Shown: piece after piece, positions 11,441-21,829 of the stretch
Numbering within the stretch: the stretch's first letter is position 1
How the letters are laid out: every line of letters starts with the position of its first letter
Source of the DNA: Chaenocephalus aceratus
Taxonomy: Eukaryota > Chordata > Actinopteri > Perciformes > Channichthyidae
Length of the DNA: 64,000 nucleotides
NCBI GenBank assembly: GCA_023974075.1
Contig: JAMFTG010000058.1
Coordinates: 85,001-149,000 of the forward strand
Reading direction: 5' to 3'
Program-made: the position numbers and the translations under genes
Notes under the pieces: model-generated
The model's input: the letters and a program-made list of their open reading frames with translations, nothing else
Databases searched by the model: none
Told to the model about the DNA's origin: nothing

Positions 11441-11805
11441 CTCTATGGCACGTCTCTACTGGGAATTGTAGTTTTAAAAGACGTTTTCGTATTTCCCATA
11501 ATAAGAAGTTGCCAGTATCAAACTGTGTACATCCCTGGAGGTTTAGGGGACAGGAAACACTCACATTTAAAACATATAATTAATAAATTGGAAATTGAAA
11601 ATTGCTTGTGCCCATTATGGGCAGTATTAGATATTATATGTACCCACACGCCAGCTAAGGTCAGAGAGCTTTTATTTAACAGCCTGGTGTATGTCTGTGA
11701 CCCCTGTCATAACATTACATTACATTAATTTGAAAGCCTGAAACATGCACTTGTCAAGGTTCAGAGGCACATTGTGCAAATATGGCAGTAGCCATCGATC
11801 AGCTT

Positions 11806-11870
11806 AAGATAAGATATACTTTATTGATCCCAAGTTGGAAACATTTGCGTTACATCAGCATGTGTAACTA
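11806..11870 (-). mobile_element. LINE/SINE 3' tail (ACTTTATTGATCCC type)
   Basis: The sequence 'aagataagatatactttattgatccc' is the reverse of a common teleost LINE-type 3' end. Only the last ~65 bases are recognisable. Confidence 0.45.
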
Positions 11871-12877
11871 TTAGTAGAGAATAACGAGTAATGAATATAC
11901 TGTATAGGGATCGTATTAATATCTAATAATAAAAATAATGAAATTCAATAACATGCTTTAACCACCAGGTGTCCCTTTATATCAGCTGTGCACCTTTATG
12001 GTGTAAATACAGCCTATCTACCAATTGGATCAAATATAAAAGTCCGCCGAATTACGCATTACGCATTGTGTGAAAAGAAATGTAAGATGTTGTTTAATGG
12101 CTGATATATTTATGATCCACGTCACGTTTTCAGTTCCTCATGTTTGTCTTCTCATCAGGGCTCTATAAATACAGAACTACGGCAGATATGTAATATGTAA
12201 AGCAGCCGAACCGTGTATTACAATGCCGTTATGTGATGACTTTCACAAGCACACTCGGAATAAAGTGTTTTCGGTCTGTTTCCGGTATTTGTTAATGACG
12301 ATGTGCTCTGAGATGTGAGACTGGAATTGCACAGGGGAAAATAACGTATCTTTAGATGCGGATTTTGTTAAACTAATACGTTTGCCCTGTGGACCAACAC
12401 TATACATTGACGGGGAAGGGGGTAGCAATAAAGATAACACCGTTAAACAGTTACACAACATAACAGAAATAATATTGATAGCAGCGTCCCTAGCAACCAC
12501 CTTGGTGACAATGAAAACATTGTATAGACACAATTTCCTGAAGTAATCTTCGTAATAACTAGCAAACTAAAGATCATGCATCCACTGCACACACAATCTG
12601 AAATAACAACTCATATTTCTCGCATCAAATGACATCAAAACGCATTTTAATGGCCAAACTAACTTTAAAATAGGCATTTTACACCGAGAATAAAACGAAG
12701 TTCGGCCATGTTTTTTTTTTTCTGCAGGGAGAAATGTGAAGATCACGTGACATAGACGCCAGCCATTGCAATGAATGGTGAAAAAAAACGTAGGCATCTA
12801 CCAGAGGCGTTTTTGTAGAAATATTACGTCCTACGTTGTGGACCAACGTAGTTATTACACGTTTTTTTATGAGACTG

Positions 12878-13895
12878 GGTTGAGATATCACTCAGACTCA
12901 ACAATCATATTTACAGATGGCTCCAAAGATCCAGAGGCAGGGCGTGCAGGGGCAGCAGTGTATCCCAGTGAGTAATACACATATAGAGAAAAGGGTAACA
13001 GACCATGTGTCAGTGTACACCACAGAGCTGTTGGCATTGGTGCTGTCATTGAAATGGATAGAGGAGAAAGAAATACATAACAGTGGAATTGCATCTGACA
13101 GCTTTTCAGCGTTATCGAGTATACGATCAGGCTGATCTTCATCTAGAATGGACATAATAAATGAAATATTTCTAATTTGATATCAAATGCAAATCAAAGG
13201 CATAGCAACTCGTTTCCTCTGGGTTCCTGCTCATGTTGGTGTGGAGGGTAATGAACAGGTGGATATTCTGGCCAAACAAACACTCAGAAGTATGAACATA
13301 GACATAGAAGTTCCACTCAGCAAAGCGGAGGTTCAAACATTCATTCAGAAATATGCACAAACAACATGGCAAGATCATTGGGACCTTAGTGATACAGGAA
13401 GACATCTTTATAAAATGCAAAGGTATGTGGGGGATGGAAGGAAGGTGGGGTTTGAAAGAAGGGAGGAACATGTAATTTCTCGGATGAGAATAGGTCATAC
13501 AGGGCTCAATCATACTTTAAGTATAATAGGAAAGCATCCAACCGGAAAGTGTGTACACTGCAGCCAGCCAGAAACTGTTGAGCATGTTTTACTGCTTTGC
13601 AGGAAATATAGTACTCAGAGAAATGTGCTTTTCCAGACACTGAAGAAAGCAACATTCCATGACTTGTCGCTATCAGGGCTGTTAGGGGAAACATCAGGCA
13701 ATATATTGTGAGATTATTACGTTTCTAAGAGAAATTGATACATTTAAAATAATCTAGAGTTTTGGTTCTTTGTTTTGTTTCTTGTTTTCTGCATAGTCTC
13801 TTGTCCACACTCCAGTCCAGTTGGTGGCGGTAATGCACCTACAAGTTGGTTTGCCAACCGCCAATAAACACGAAGAAGAAAGAAGAAGAAGAAGA
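12878..13895 (+). mobile_element. I/Nimb-like LINE, RNase H to 3' tail
   Basis: The fragment spans the RNase H domain, a CCHC-like knuckle, the 3' UTR (ending 'ttggtggcggtaatgcac...ccaaccgccaataaac') and a (GAA)n tail at 13870-13925. RNase H after the reverse transcriptase is the hallmark of I-group LINEs, and the Nimb branch is known from fish. Its upstream end is cut by the long-inverted-repeat element. Reversed 3' fragments of the same family close every X unit. Confidence 0.85.
12886..13711 (+). pseudogene. LINE RNase H domain plus zinc knuckle
   Basis: RNase H degrades the RNA strand during retrotransposition. The catalytic motifs can be read across two frames: IIFTDGSKD (first Asp), TTELLALVLSLKW (Glu), IASDSFSALSSI (second Asp) and FLWVPAHVGVEGNEQVDILAK (His and last Asp). 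The frame shifts near 12970 and a stop interrupts at about 13133. The last 174 codons (13187-13711) are intact and include CVHCSQPETVEHVLLLC, a Cys-Cys-His-Cys knuckle typical of the C-terminus in this LINE group. The domain is complete in motif content but not translatable in one piece. Confidence 0.85.
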
Positions 13896-14268
13896 CAAAA
13901 GAGAGAGAGAAGAAGAAAGGACAAAAGAAGAGGTGAGTGGATTAAGCACATGCAGAGGTTTCATTAAGTGTATTTACTATTTACTGTGTATTAAGTTTAC
14001 ACCTCTTAATTTACAGTTAATCACGAATCAGAAGTTATCTTATTTAACACAACAGCTGTAATCTTGGAAGAAAGAAACTCACAAAAAACTTTCCAGTTCG
14101 GCTCTGGGGAGTAACAGTTGATTGTAATGCTCAGCTGACTTTATGTTAGTTATTTATTACACCAGTTGTCTTTAAGACGGTTTGAGTTGTTGTGTTGGTG
14201 CTCTTTACCATAGATATGGTTTTAAATGTATGCTAACTAGCTTATTAGCATCGCCATTCACCACTGCG
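13190..14268 (-). repeat. Repeat unit X, copy C, distal part (reversed)
   Basis: Read on the minus strand this matches the end of copies A and B through the I/Nimb tail. Similarity to X stops near 14268 and resumes at ~18090, because the L2-A element lies between. Confidence 0.7.
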
Positions 14269-14355
14269 GTCAACTCAGCCGTCTCCGTCTCTGGTCAAAT
14301 GAGCAGCGCTTCATTTTTGAGTGCGCGATTAATAGCGTATTTACGGTAATCGCCG
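14269..14355. other. Short unassigned segment between X and L2-A
   Basis: These ~85 bases match neither X nor the L2 tail and may be a fragment of another element. Confidence 0.3.
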
Positions 14356-14654
14356 AGAAGGCAAGGCAAGGCAAGTTTATTTATAGAGCACTTTTCAACG
14401 CAAGGCAATTCAAAGTGCTTTACAAAAAAAAAAAAATGAAAGACATTAAGCATTAAAAAAGAAAAGCTAATCAAATAAACATTAAGAAAAAAATACATGG
14501 ATAAAAGTTACAGTGCAGTCTAAAATATAAATAGTTCAATTAAACATTACAAGAAAAAGTACATGGATAAAAGTTACAGTGCAGTTTAAGATATGAATAG
14601 CTCAAATAAAAGCAGCGACAAAAAGAAAAGTCTTCAGCCTGGATTTAAAAGTAG

Positions 14655-15083
14655 TCAGAGTTGCAGCGGACCTGCAGGTTTCTGGGGTTTGTTCCAGATA
14701 TTTGGAGCATAATAACTGAACGCTGCTTTACCATATTTAGTTCTGACTCTGGGGACAGAAAGCTGACCAGTCCCTGAAGACCTGAGAGATCTGGATGGTT
14801 CATAGTTTAGCAGGAGGTCAGTAATGTATTTTGGGCCTAAACCATTCAGTGCTTTATAAACCAGCAGCAGTATTTTGAAATCTATTCTTTGACACACAGG
14901 AAGCCAGTGTAAAGACTTCAGAACAGGAGTGATGTGATCCACTTTCTTAGTGTTAGTGAGGACTCGAGCAGCGGCGTTCTGAATCAGCTGCAGCTTTCTA
15001 ATAGATTTTTTAGTGAGACCTGTGAAGACACCATTGCAGTAGTCGAGTCTACTGAAGATAAAGGCATGGACAAGTTTTTCCAA
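14655..15083 (-). pseudogene. L2-A C-terminal domain
   Basis: The 142-residue frame shows FIFSRLDYCNGVF, RKLQLIQNAAARVLT, KSLHWLPVCQRIDFK and LLVYKALNGLGPKYI, followed by YEPSRSLRSS and VPRVRTKYGKAAFS. This order is diagnostic of L2 elements. The tail ends in a normal 3' UTR. Confidence 0.88.
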
Positions 15084-16047
15084 ATCCTGCTGTGTGACAT
15101 TAGTCTTTTAATCCTAGATATGTTCTTTAGGTGATAGTAGGCTGATTTAGTAACTGTTTTAATGTGACTGTTGAAACTCAGGTCAGAGTCCATGACTACA
15201 CCTAGATTCCTGGCTTTATCTGTTGGTTTGAACATTGCAGACTGAAGCTCAGCGCTAACTTTTATAAGTTCTGCCTTGGCTCCAAAGACCATTACCTCAG
15301 TTTTATCTTTGTTTAATTGGAGAAAGTTCTGACACATCCAGTCATTGATTTGTTCAATGCACTTACTCAGTGTTTGAATTGGAGCATAGTCTCCTGGTGA
15401 AATTGTTACGTAAATTTGTGTGTCATCTGCATAGCTATGGTAACTTATTTTGTTGTTCTTCATTATCTGAGCCAGTGGTAGCATGTAGATGTTAAAGAGA
15501 AGAGGCCCCAAGATGGAGCCTTGAGGAACCCCACATGTCATATTTGTCAACTCAGATGTGTATTTACCGATAGAAACAAAGTTGTTTCTGTCCTTTAAGT
15601 AGGATTTAAACCAATTTAGAACTGTTTCAGAAAGTCCCACCCAGTTTTCCAGTCGTCCAGTAATATGCTGTGGTCAACAGTGTCAAACGCAGCACTGAGA
15701 TCTAATAATACTAACACTGAAGTTCTGCCACTGTCTGTGTTTAAGTGGATGTCGTTAAAGACCTTTACAAGAGCAGTCTCAGTGCTGTGGTTTGGACGAA
15801 AGCCTGACTGGAACACATCGAAACAACCATTTAAATGCAAGAAATTACTCAACTGTTGAAAAACAACTTTTTCAATGATTTTACCTAGAAATGGCAGGTT
15901 TGATATGGGCCTGTAATTGTTCATTACTGAAGCATCTAGATTATTATTTTTTAAGAGCGGTTTAATGACTGCAGTTTTCAGGGCCTGTGGAAAAATACCT
16001 GAGTGAAGAGATTTTTTACTATATGAAGTAGTTCTGAGGCCATGCAA
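15000..16047 (-). pseudogene. L2-A reverse transcriptase
   Basis: The first frame (16047-15616) carries [41 protein letters not shown] and [18 protein letters not shown] (motif A). The second (15640-14984) carries TCGVPQGSILGPLLFNIY (motif B), HSYADDTQIYV (motif C) and LNKDKTEVMVFG. A frame break near 15630 separates motifs A and B. All palm-domain signatures of an active L2 polymerase are present. Confidence 0.9.
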
Positions 16048-17590
16048 GGCAAAACATCTTTGAAAAATCCTGTTGGAATAATATCAAGGCAGCAGGAGGA
16101 GGATTTCAGAAGTTGTATAATGTCCTCCAGGTTTTTATCATTAATCTGATGGAATTGTGTCATGATGTCTGAATTGATGTTAAGTGGACACAGAGACAAC
16201 ACATTTGCTGTTCCTGATGCAGAGGCACTGACTGCTTGTCTGATTTTCTGAATTTTGTCAGTGAAAAAGGAAAAATCATTGCACGCCCTGGTGGATAGAA
16301 ATTCAGAGGCTACTGACACTGGGGGGTTAGTTAGTCTGTCGACGGTAGCAAACAAGGCACGTGCGTTGGTTTTGTTTTTGATAATGATGTCAGAGAAGAA
16401 TGATTGTCGTGCGTTTTTCAATTCCAAATTATAAAGGCCAAGTCTCTCTTTATAAATTTCAAAGTGAACCTGGAGATTTGTTTTTCGCCACCTGCGTTCA
16501 GCTTTTCGACATTCTCTTTTTTCTGTTTTAACGGTCATGGCCTTTCTCCATGGAGATATTTTCTTCCCAGTCACTTCCTTTACCTTAATTGGAGCAATGG
16601 CATCTATAACATTTTTAATTTTTGAATTAAAATGATCTACTAGCTCATTTACTGAGGTGTTAGCAGGGGCAAGTGTGGAAGAAAAATTCTGAGTAAACAT
16701 TTCCCTAGTATTTTCAGTTAAACATCGCTTTGTGGTTACCTCTTTTTGAACACTTGTGTGAACAGAAATAGAGCTCTCAAAGAAAACACAGGAATGGTCA
16801 GACAGTGCAACATCAGTCACCACAACCTTAGAGATATTCAGACCCTTTGAGATAATTAAGTCCAGAGTGTGCCCCTTATTGTGCGTGGGCTCCGTCACAT
16901 GCTGAGTCAGTCCATAGCTATCAAGAACACAGAACAGTTCTTTAGCCCCTCTGTCCTGGGGGTTGTCAACATGGATGTTAAAATCACCAACAATGACTAG
17001 ACGGTCAAAGTCAATACACACTATAGACAGCAGTTCAGTAAGGTCATCAAAAAAGCTTGCACAGTATTTGGGTGGCCTATAGATATTTAGGAACAGAGCT
17101 CGAGAGGAGCATTTCAGCTGAAGGGCCACATATTCAAAAGAATCAAAGTTTCCATACGATGTCTTCCTGCATTGAATGGAATCATTGAACAGAATAGCAA
17201 CTCCACCCCCTTTCTTATGCATTCTTTCCTGACTCATAAACTAAAGTTGGGAGGGGTTGATTCCATAAGAACAGCTGCACTGTTATTTTGTTCAATCCAA
17301 GTTTCTGTTAAAAACATAAAATCAAGATTGTGCTCAGTGATAAAATCATTGATTAAAAATGTTTTTCCTGCCAAAGACCTGACATTTAATAAAGCTAGTT
17401 TAAGTTCGTTAAACACACTATCAGTCATGTTTTTTGTAACAAGCTGTGGCTGACATGGAATCACTGCTAAATTAGATAAACTCACACAAACGTTTGAGCG
17501 CTTCCTGTATCGAAGATGATTCACCGCTCTTAATCTATTACCTATCAACACAGATATCGGCAAAGCTACTGGCAGGCAGGGCCCGGGCAT
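15978..17590 (-). pseudogene. L2-A endonuclease and linker
   Basis: The AP-type endonuclease spans two frames (17590-17234 and 17237-15978) joined by one frameshift. The motifs LALLNVRSLAGK, MFLTETWI, GGGVAILF, IYRPPK, VIVGDFNIHVDNP and TDVALSDHSCVFF are all present, so every catalytic residue can be seen. A long basic linker follows (SPWRKAMTVKTEKRECRKAERRWRKT). The frame ends at [12 protein letters not shown], where the reverse transcriptase should begin, with a small indel near 16020. Apart from the two frame breaks the domain looks recently active. Confidence 0.88.
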
Positions 17591-17599
17591 GTCCTGGAA

Positions 17600-18085
17600 A
17601 GAGTTGAGAGTGCCATACGCCCTTGAGCCTGGACCCAGCAGATATCAGTTTGCAGATTGTTTTGGTTTGGATGATTGTGGTAGGCATGGTGATGAAGCCG
17701 GGGGAGATGGTGCGCGTCTCTGCTTTGGTGATTTTGGTGGGCGTCGTTGAGGAGCGGGGGTAAAGGACATGCTGCCAGCCCTGCGTATCGCCTTAGTCTG
17801 GTCTTTGAAATCCAGGAAGGAATCGGTGCCAGCCCTCTGTATCTCCTTCTTGTGTTCCACGATCTCCAGGAGGGTGGGCGAGGGCGAAAGGGTGAACGGA
17901 GTATCCTCAAAGGCGTTGACAGGGGGGGGGGTGACGGGCGGTGGGGACTCCTCCGTGTTTCATAGGTCTCCCATAATCAGAACATTCCTCAGGCGGGTGG
18001 TGCAGTGATACTTCTTCAGGGTTTTCTGCGCGATGTGTTGTGTCTATCTCCTGTTTTGATTCCTCTTGCCGCTTGTCCTTGGCAG
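17600..18085 (-). pseudogene. L2-A 5' coding region (ORF1-like, unrecognised)
   Basis: Overlapping minus-strand frames give a hydrophilic sequence rich in Pro, Ser, Lys and Arg (for example TPAPQRRPPKSPKQRRAPSP). It lies where L2/CR1 LINEs carry ORF1 or the N-terminal extension of ORF2. I see no coiled coil, zinc knuckle or esterase motif, so the role is unknown. Confidence 0.4.
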
Positions 18086-18089
18086 AGGA

Positions 18090-18836
18090 TATATACTCCA
18101 TGTATACAGAAAATACTGTATACATGGAGTACATTAAACAGTCTCACTAGCTAATGTTTGCTTTCTGTGTTAACTTAGTGATAGTTTCAGCGTTATAACC
18201 GTGGTTCAAACATCCATTAATGTCACTTTCTATGTGAATAAAGTCATTTTAATGAAATAAAAGTGAACTAACTGTGAGCTTTAAGTTAGAATGTAAGTTG
18301 CTACACAGATTATGATATATCTAAATATTTGTATTATATTAATAATAATGTACACAGAAAACCAAGTTGTTATCGTAATAGTATGCATGTAACGTTAATA
18401 ACTATCTGACCTTTCTATCATGTTCTCCTCTGCTTAGCATCACATGGACCAAATGGATCCATTTGGACCATGTTTACGTCACAGCAGCATAGATGAGACA
18501 AGGCACTGCACGTGGTGTGATAAAACACTACATAGAAGCATCTAGAAATGGAGCAGATCATTGAATAAACTCTTTGAATTCCTCCTCTTCACTGCTGACG
18601 GTTTATGATGAATTATATCTAAATATTTGTATTATATTAATAATGAAGCAGCTCTGTGGTCTTCATCAGGACAGCTGATGAGCAGCATGGAGGAGAAGAA
18701 GGAGGCCCCTGGAGCTCAGGTCAGTGTGCACTTCATCACAAGATATTCCTAATTCCAGCGTTTCCGCCAGGCGGGCGTCTTGCCTTCATTTGACGCCCTT
18801 ATTCAGCTCGGAGCGCCATCTACTAGGGGTGTGACG
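18090..18836 (-). repeat. Repeat unit X, copy C, proximal part (reversed)
   Basis: The minus strand matches X from ~2810 back to ~2085 with similarity fading near 18815. Next to the L2-A boundary is a short near-perfect palindrome (18095-18130, ACTCCATGTATACAG...CTGTATACATGGAGT). Confidence 0.7.
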
Positions 18837-19095
18837 CAGGGCTCAACATTAAGGACTGCCCGATGCCCGTGTGGCTTCATTGCAGCCCATGCTCCGGGCG
18901 GGGCTGCAGGAACGCAGCGTTCAGTGCAATTTCAACGCGCCATAGAGCGACTAAGTCATCATTGGACGAGAGGCATACTATGAGAGCTGGTCACAGGGAT
19001 GCGTTCAAATTTAACCAGTAATTTTAGGAACTGTCGAAATGGCAAACGCAGATAAAGTTGACCTCGAAAATCCTCCAGCATCATTGAAGTCTCCG

Positions 19096-20189
19096 CAGGG
19101 CTCAACGCTAACTTTTAAAAGTGCTTGCCAGGCTGGCAACCAGGCATCAGCTTTTGGTTGCCAAAACTGAAAATACGGTTGCCATTTTTAAACGCCTTAT
19201 ATTTTAAATAATGAAGATACTAACTTTATACATCAACTTAATAATGAACATGTGACACAAGAGTGTTCAAATGCTTTACAATAAGCAATTAACACAATTA
19301 TTTGAAACTTAAGTGGTAGCAAACTTGTCCACCCTAAATGGCTGGTATACTAAATACTAGTAGTGCAGCTGTGGTCATGTTCCCCCAAAAATGAATTGAG
19401 CAAATCACTAGTTTCGTCATCCGTTGTCTCCCTTTCAAATTTGGGTTTTCCTGACCTCTGTGCTGACCCCCACCATAGAGCCGTGGGCCCTTCAGCATTG
19501 AAGTCTTGATTGGCCAGACGAATGCATCTCTAATGTTAAATAAATTAAAATCATTCACAGTTAAGAATTAGATATGAATTATTAATGCTGTAAATTACCT
19601 TTAATATGTCTAACTATATTAAAATGTGTTACCTTTTTATAGAAGTGATTATAATGTTATGTCAATATTTTCCTATGGTAAAGTTTAGTTTTGCACTTTT
19701 ATTTTGGTAGCAATAAGATCGGGACTCTTATTTTGAAGGAACTTCTTACCGGAAGTGAATGGACAACATTCCTCTTTGCTTTTCGTTCGGGTTCATCTTG
19801 CGCTGTATCAGTTGAATCACTTTGAACATTCGTTTGAGATGTTGACGGGTTGGCCGAACCTTTTACCCCACAGTCAAACAACTTACTTTGCTTCGCCATT
19901 TTTCTTAAAAACAAACACACGGCGCACGCGAGTAAACGTGCATCACTTTCTGGCTCCGTAATCACACCAATGCACGTGCAACTTAAGTATCAGGTTCCGA
20001 CTGGTCACAACAATAATTAAATATCACTCTTAATACAGCAAATAATTAACATTAATCTATTTTGGGGTTCACTTTTAGCTGTTTGCTGTCCTTATTTATT
20101 TATGTTAAAAACTGCCACTGATGGCAACCAAAGGCCAAGAAGTTTTTTTCTGAATGGTTGCCAGTGGCAACCGTTACTGCCGAGCCCTG
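19096..20189. mobile_element. Nested CAGGGCTC-ended element, 5-bp duplication CTCCG
   Basis: Ends are CAGGGCTCAACGCTAAC on the left and, reversed, CAGGGCTCGGCAGTAAC on the right, flanked by CTCCG (19091-19095 and 20190-20194). Removing it restores the outer reading frame. On the minus strand an ATG at ~19901 starts MAKQSKLFDCGVKG..., which resembles the N-terminus of hAT proteins, but no further domain follows. Confidence 0.85.
19699..19901 (-). pseudogene. Short transposase-like N-terminal frame in nested element
   Basis: From the internal Met at ~19901 the frame gives a lysine-rich start with 'KQSKLFDCGVKG' followed by a Ser/Thr/Glu-rich stretch and a basic patch (ERKAKR). Similar short starts precede the zinc finger in some hAT proteins. 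No zinc ligand pair is visible, so the assignment is tentative. Confidence 0.35.
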
Positions 20190-20269
20190 CTCCGGTTTGG
20201 GAACATTTTGGTTTGGTCAACCGCCTAGGCTCCTCCTTTATCCCGCTTTACCAGGTGCTGCTCATCAGC

Positions 20270-20545
<276 letters not shown>

Positions 20546-20559
20546 TGTGGAGGGGTCGT

Positions 20560-20760
20560 CACAATCCCTTGAGCAACGGAATTTTTTGAAATACCTGGCA
20601 GCCATAGTAGTGAATGGGAAATGCACGCTCTTGGGTGCAAAGAATAAAATGACTTTATGAAACGACTCCAAAGACGACGTTTGTTCTGCAGGCGACAGGC
20701 GAGCGATGTCCTTCAACAGCAGCTTGCTTTTGACGATCAGCTCCAGCTCTTTGTAGGGTT
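20560..20760 (-). pseudogene. THAP-transposon-type downstream exon fragment
   Basis: On the minus strand the frame reads KPYKELELIVKSKLLLKDI, then ARLSPAEQTSSLESFHKV and ILFFAPKSVHFPF. From memory the TSSLE-x-FH-x-V...FAPKS pattern recurs in teleost proteins that start with a THAP domain and are thought to be transposon-derived. It lies downstream of the THAP exon at 21201-21530 in the same orientation, so both may belong to one gene. The end runs into the microsatellite. Confidence 0.55.
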
Positions 20761-21200
20761 TAGAACCTTTGGGAACAAATATTTAATAATGAAGTGGTTA
20801 GAAGAATGTTGGGTTTTCTAAGTGCTCAAAGTCACTTTTAATTGCGCGGGGGGCATTTTGAATTGGGCCAGGAGGAATAATAGTGGATTTAATCCCTATC
20901 ATAATGCATATTGTTCACACTTTTCCGTTATGAGTGGAGGAGCGATGAATGAGCTGCAGATAAACTTCAATGCTAACAGTGAATTAGCCCCGAGCGAAAA
21001 ATGCTAACCTGTTACTGCACCGAAATCACTCCTAGTTCCCTTATTACTTATCCTAGCTCCACATCCAACACACTGTTTATGATCGTAAAGACACAGAATC
21101 TAACGGTGCCCACCTCTATAAGCAATACAACTTAATACAACTGCAATTCCGTTATCTGCTGTGCTCCGTGCGCTTTGAAATCTAATAAAAAGTTTTTTAC

Positions 21201-21530
21201 CTCAATTCTTTGGCGTTTCTGCATCGCCCGGCTCTTTCGTTCTTTCAGTGGTTTCTTGTGCTGACATATGGAGGGGACGGCTCCGGGTTTCAGCCTCCGA
21301 TGTACTATTAATGCTTCTGCACCAACAGCCTTGATGATAGCAGGATCAACGTCGGATGCATCACACGCGAAGTGGTCAGAACACAACTTGCTCCATTGTG
21401 TCGGTTGCCAGCCAACACGATTCACTAAAATAATCCATTTTTGGAGGATGATTTGGTCTTTGGGAAATGCATGGAAAACTCTCCCAGATCCCGCACCGTT
21501 CGTACAACAAAAAGCACAACAATAACCCAT
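21201..21530 (-). pseudogene. THAP-domain exon with splice donor
   Basis: From the Met at 21530 the frame starts MGYCCAFCC and continues with FHAFPKD, KWIILVNR, WQPTQWSKLCSDHF and RLKPGAVPSI. These match the C2CH THAP zinc finger (Cys-x2-4-Cys, FP, W, P, CS-HF, and the terminal AVPSIF-like box), a DNA-binding fold shared by P-element/Kolobok-type transposases and host THAP proteins. A GTAAAA donor follows AATTGAG at 21200, so this is probably a complete first coding exon. The domain itself is intact. Without the rest of the gene it could be a host THAP gene or a transposase. Confidence 0.75.
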
Positions 21531-21829
21531 GTTAATTCCGTTTTCTTTTCGAAAAACATGTGACCGAGACTGCCGAGTCATGTTTGGTCCAGAGCATAGA
21601 CTGTATATATAAAGGTATAAGGTCCAGAGACTGTTTGGCAACAGTGACGTCACGCGCGCGGAGGCTGCTGGGAATGTCATGTCAGAAATTCAGACGGCGT
21701 TGGGTCGAGTTTTGTATCAATAAAAAGCTTTTTTTTCGGGTGTATTATCTCGATTTAAATAAAATAAAAAATATAGGCAGTCTTAAAAACAACATTTCTA
21801 TAAAAATGTAGCATATTTGGAAGCTTTGC

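Larger units (their letters stand above)
10171..12877. mobile_element. Non-autonomous DNA element with ~560-bp terminal inverted repeats
   Basis: Bases 10171-10746 and 12322-12877 are inverted repeats of one another, starting CACTCTTACAAAAAAATG on the left and, reversed, CAGTCTCATAAAAAAACG on the right. The interior is non-coding apart from shadow frames and has taken a 349-bp hAT insertion and a short LINE tail. It sits directly against the RNase H region of an I/Nimb LINE. Because the flanking bases are themselves partly complementary (CAACC/GGTTG), I cannot fix the target duplication, and so cannot name the superfamily. Confidence 0.75.
14356..18089 (-). mobile_element. L2-A: near-full-length L2-clade LINE
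   Basis: On the minus strand it reads as a 5' proline/basic-rich region (18085-17600), endonuclease (17590-16700), linker, reverse transcriptase (16050-15000), C-terminal region (15083-14655) and a 3' UTR ending 'ataaacttgccttgccttgcc' (a TTGCC-type tail at 14358-14380). The C-terminal KSLHWLPVCQRIDFK and YADDTQIYV motifs are characteristic of vertebrate L2. Truncated relatives are at 23086-23235, 27225-27588, 46385-46525, 50041-50115, 53640-53826 and 62270-63372. Four or five frame breaks make it inactive as shown. It is inserted in X copy C. Confidence 0.9.
19039..20260 (+). pseudogene. BED-type transposase N-terminus, disrupted by nested element
   Basis: Nineteen codons (19039-19095) precede the insertion. 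Without the insertion and its 5-bp duplication the next residues are V-W-E-H-F-G, the opening of a BED finger that lets hAT transposases bind DNA. The Cys pair and later domains are missing, because the sequence runs into the microsatellite. The insertion falls between the Pro and Val codons, directly in front of the zinc finger. Confidence 0.65.
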
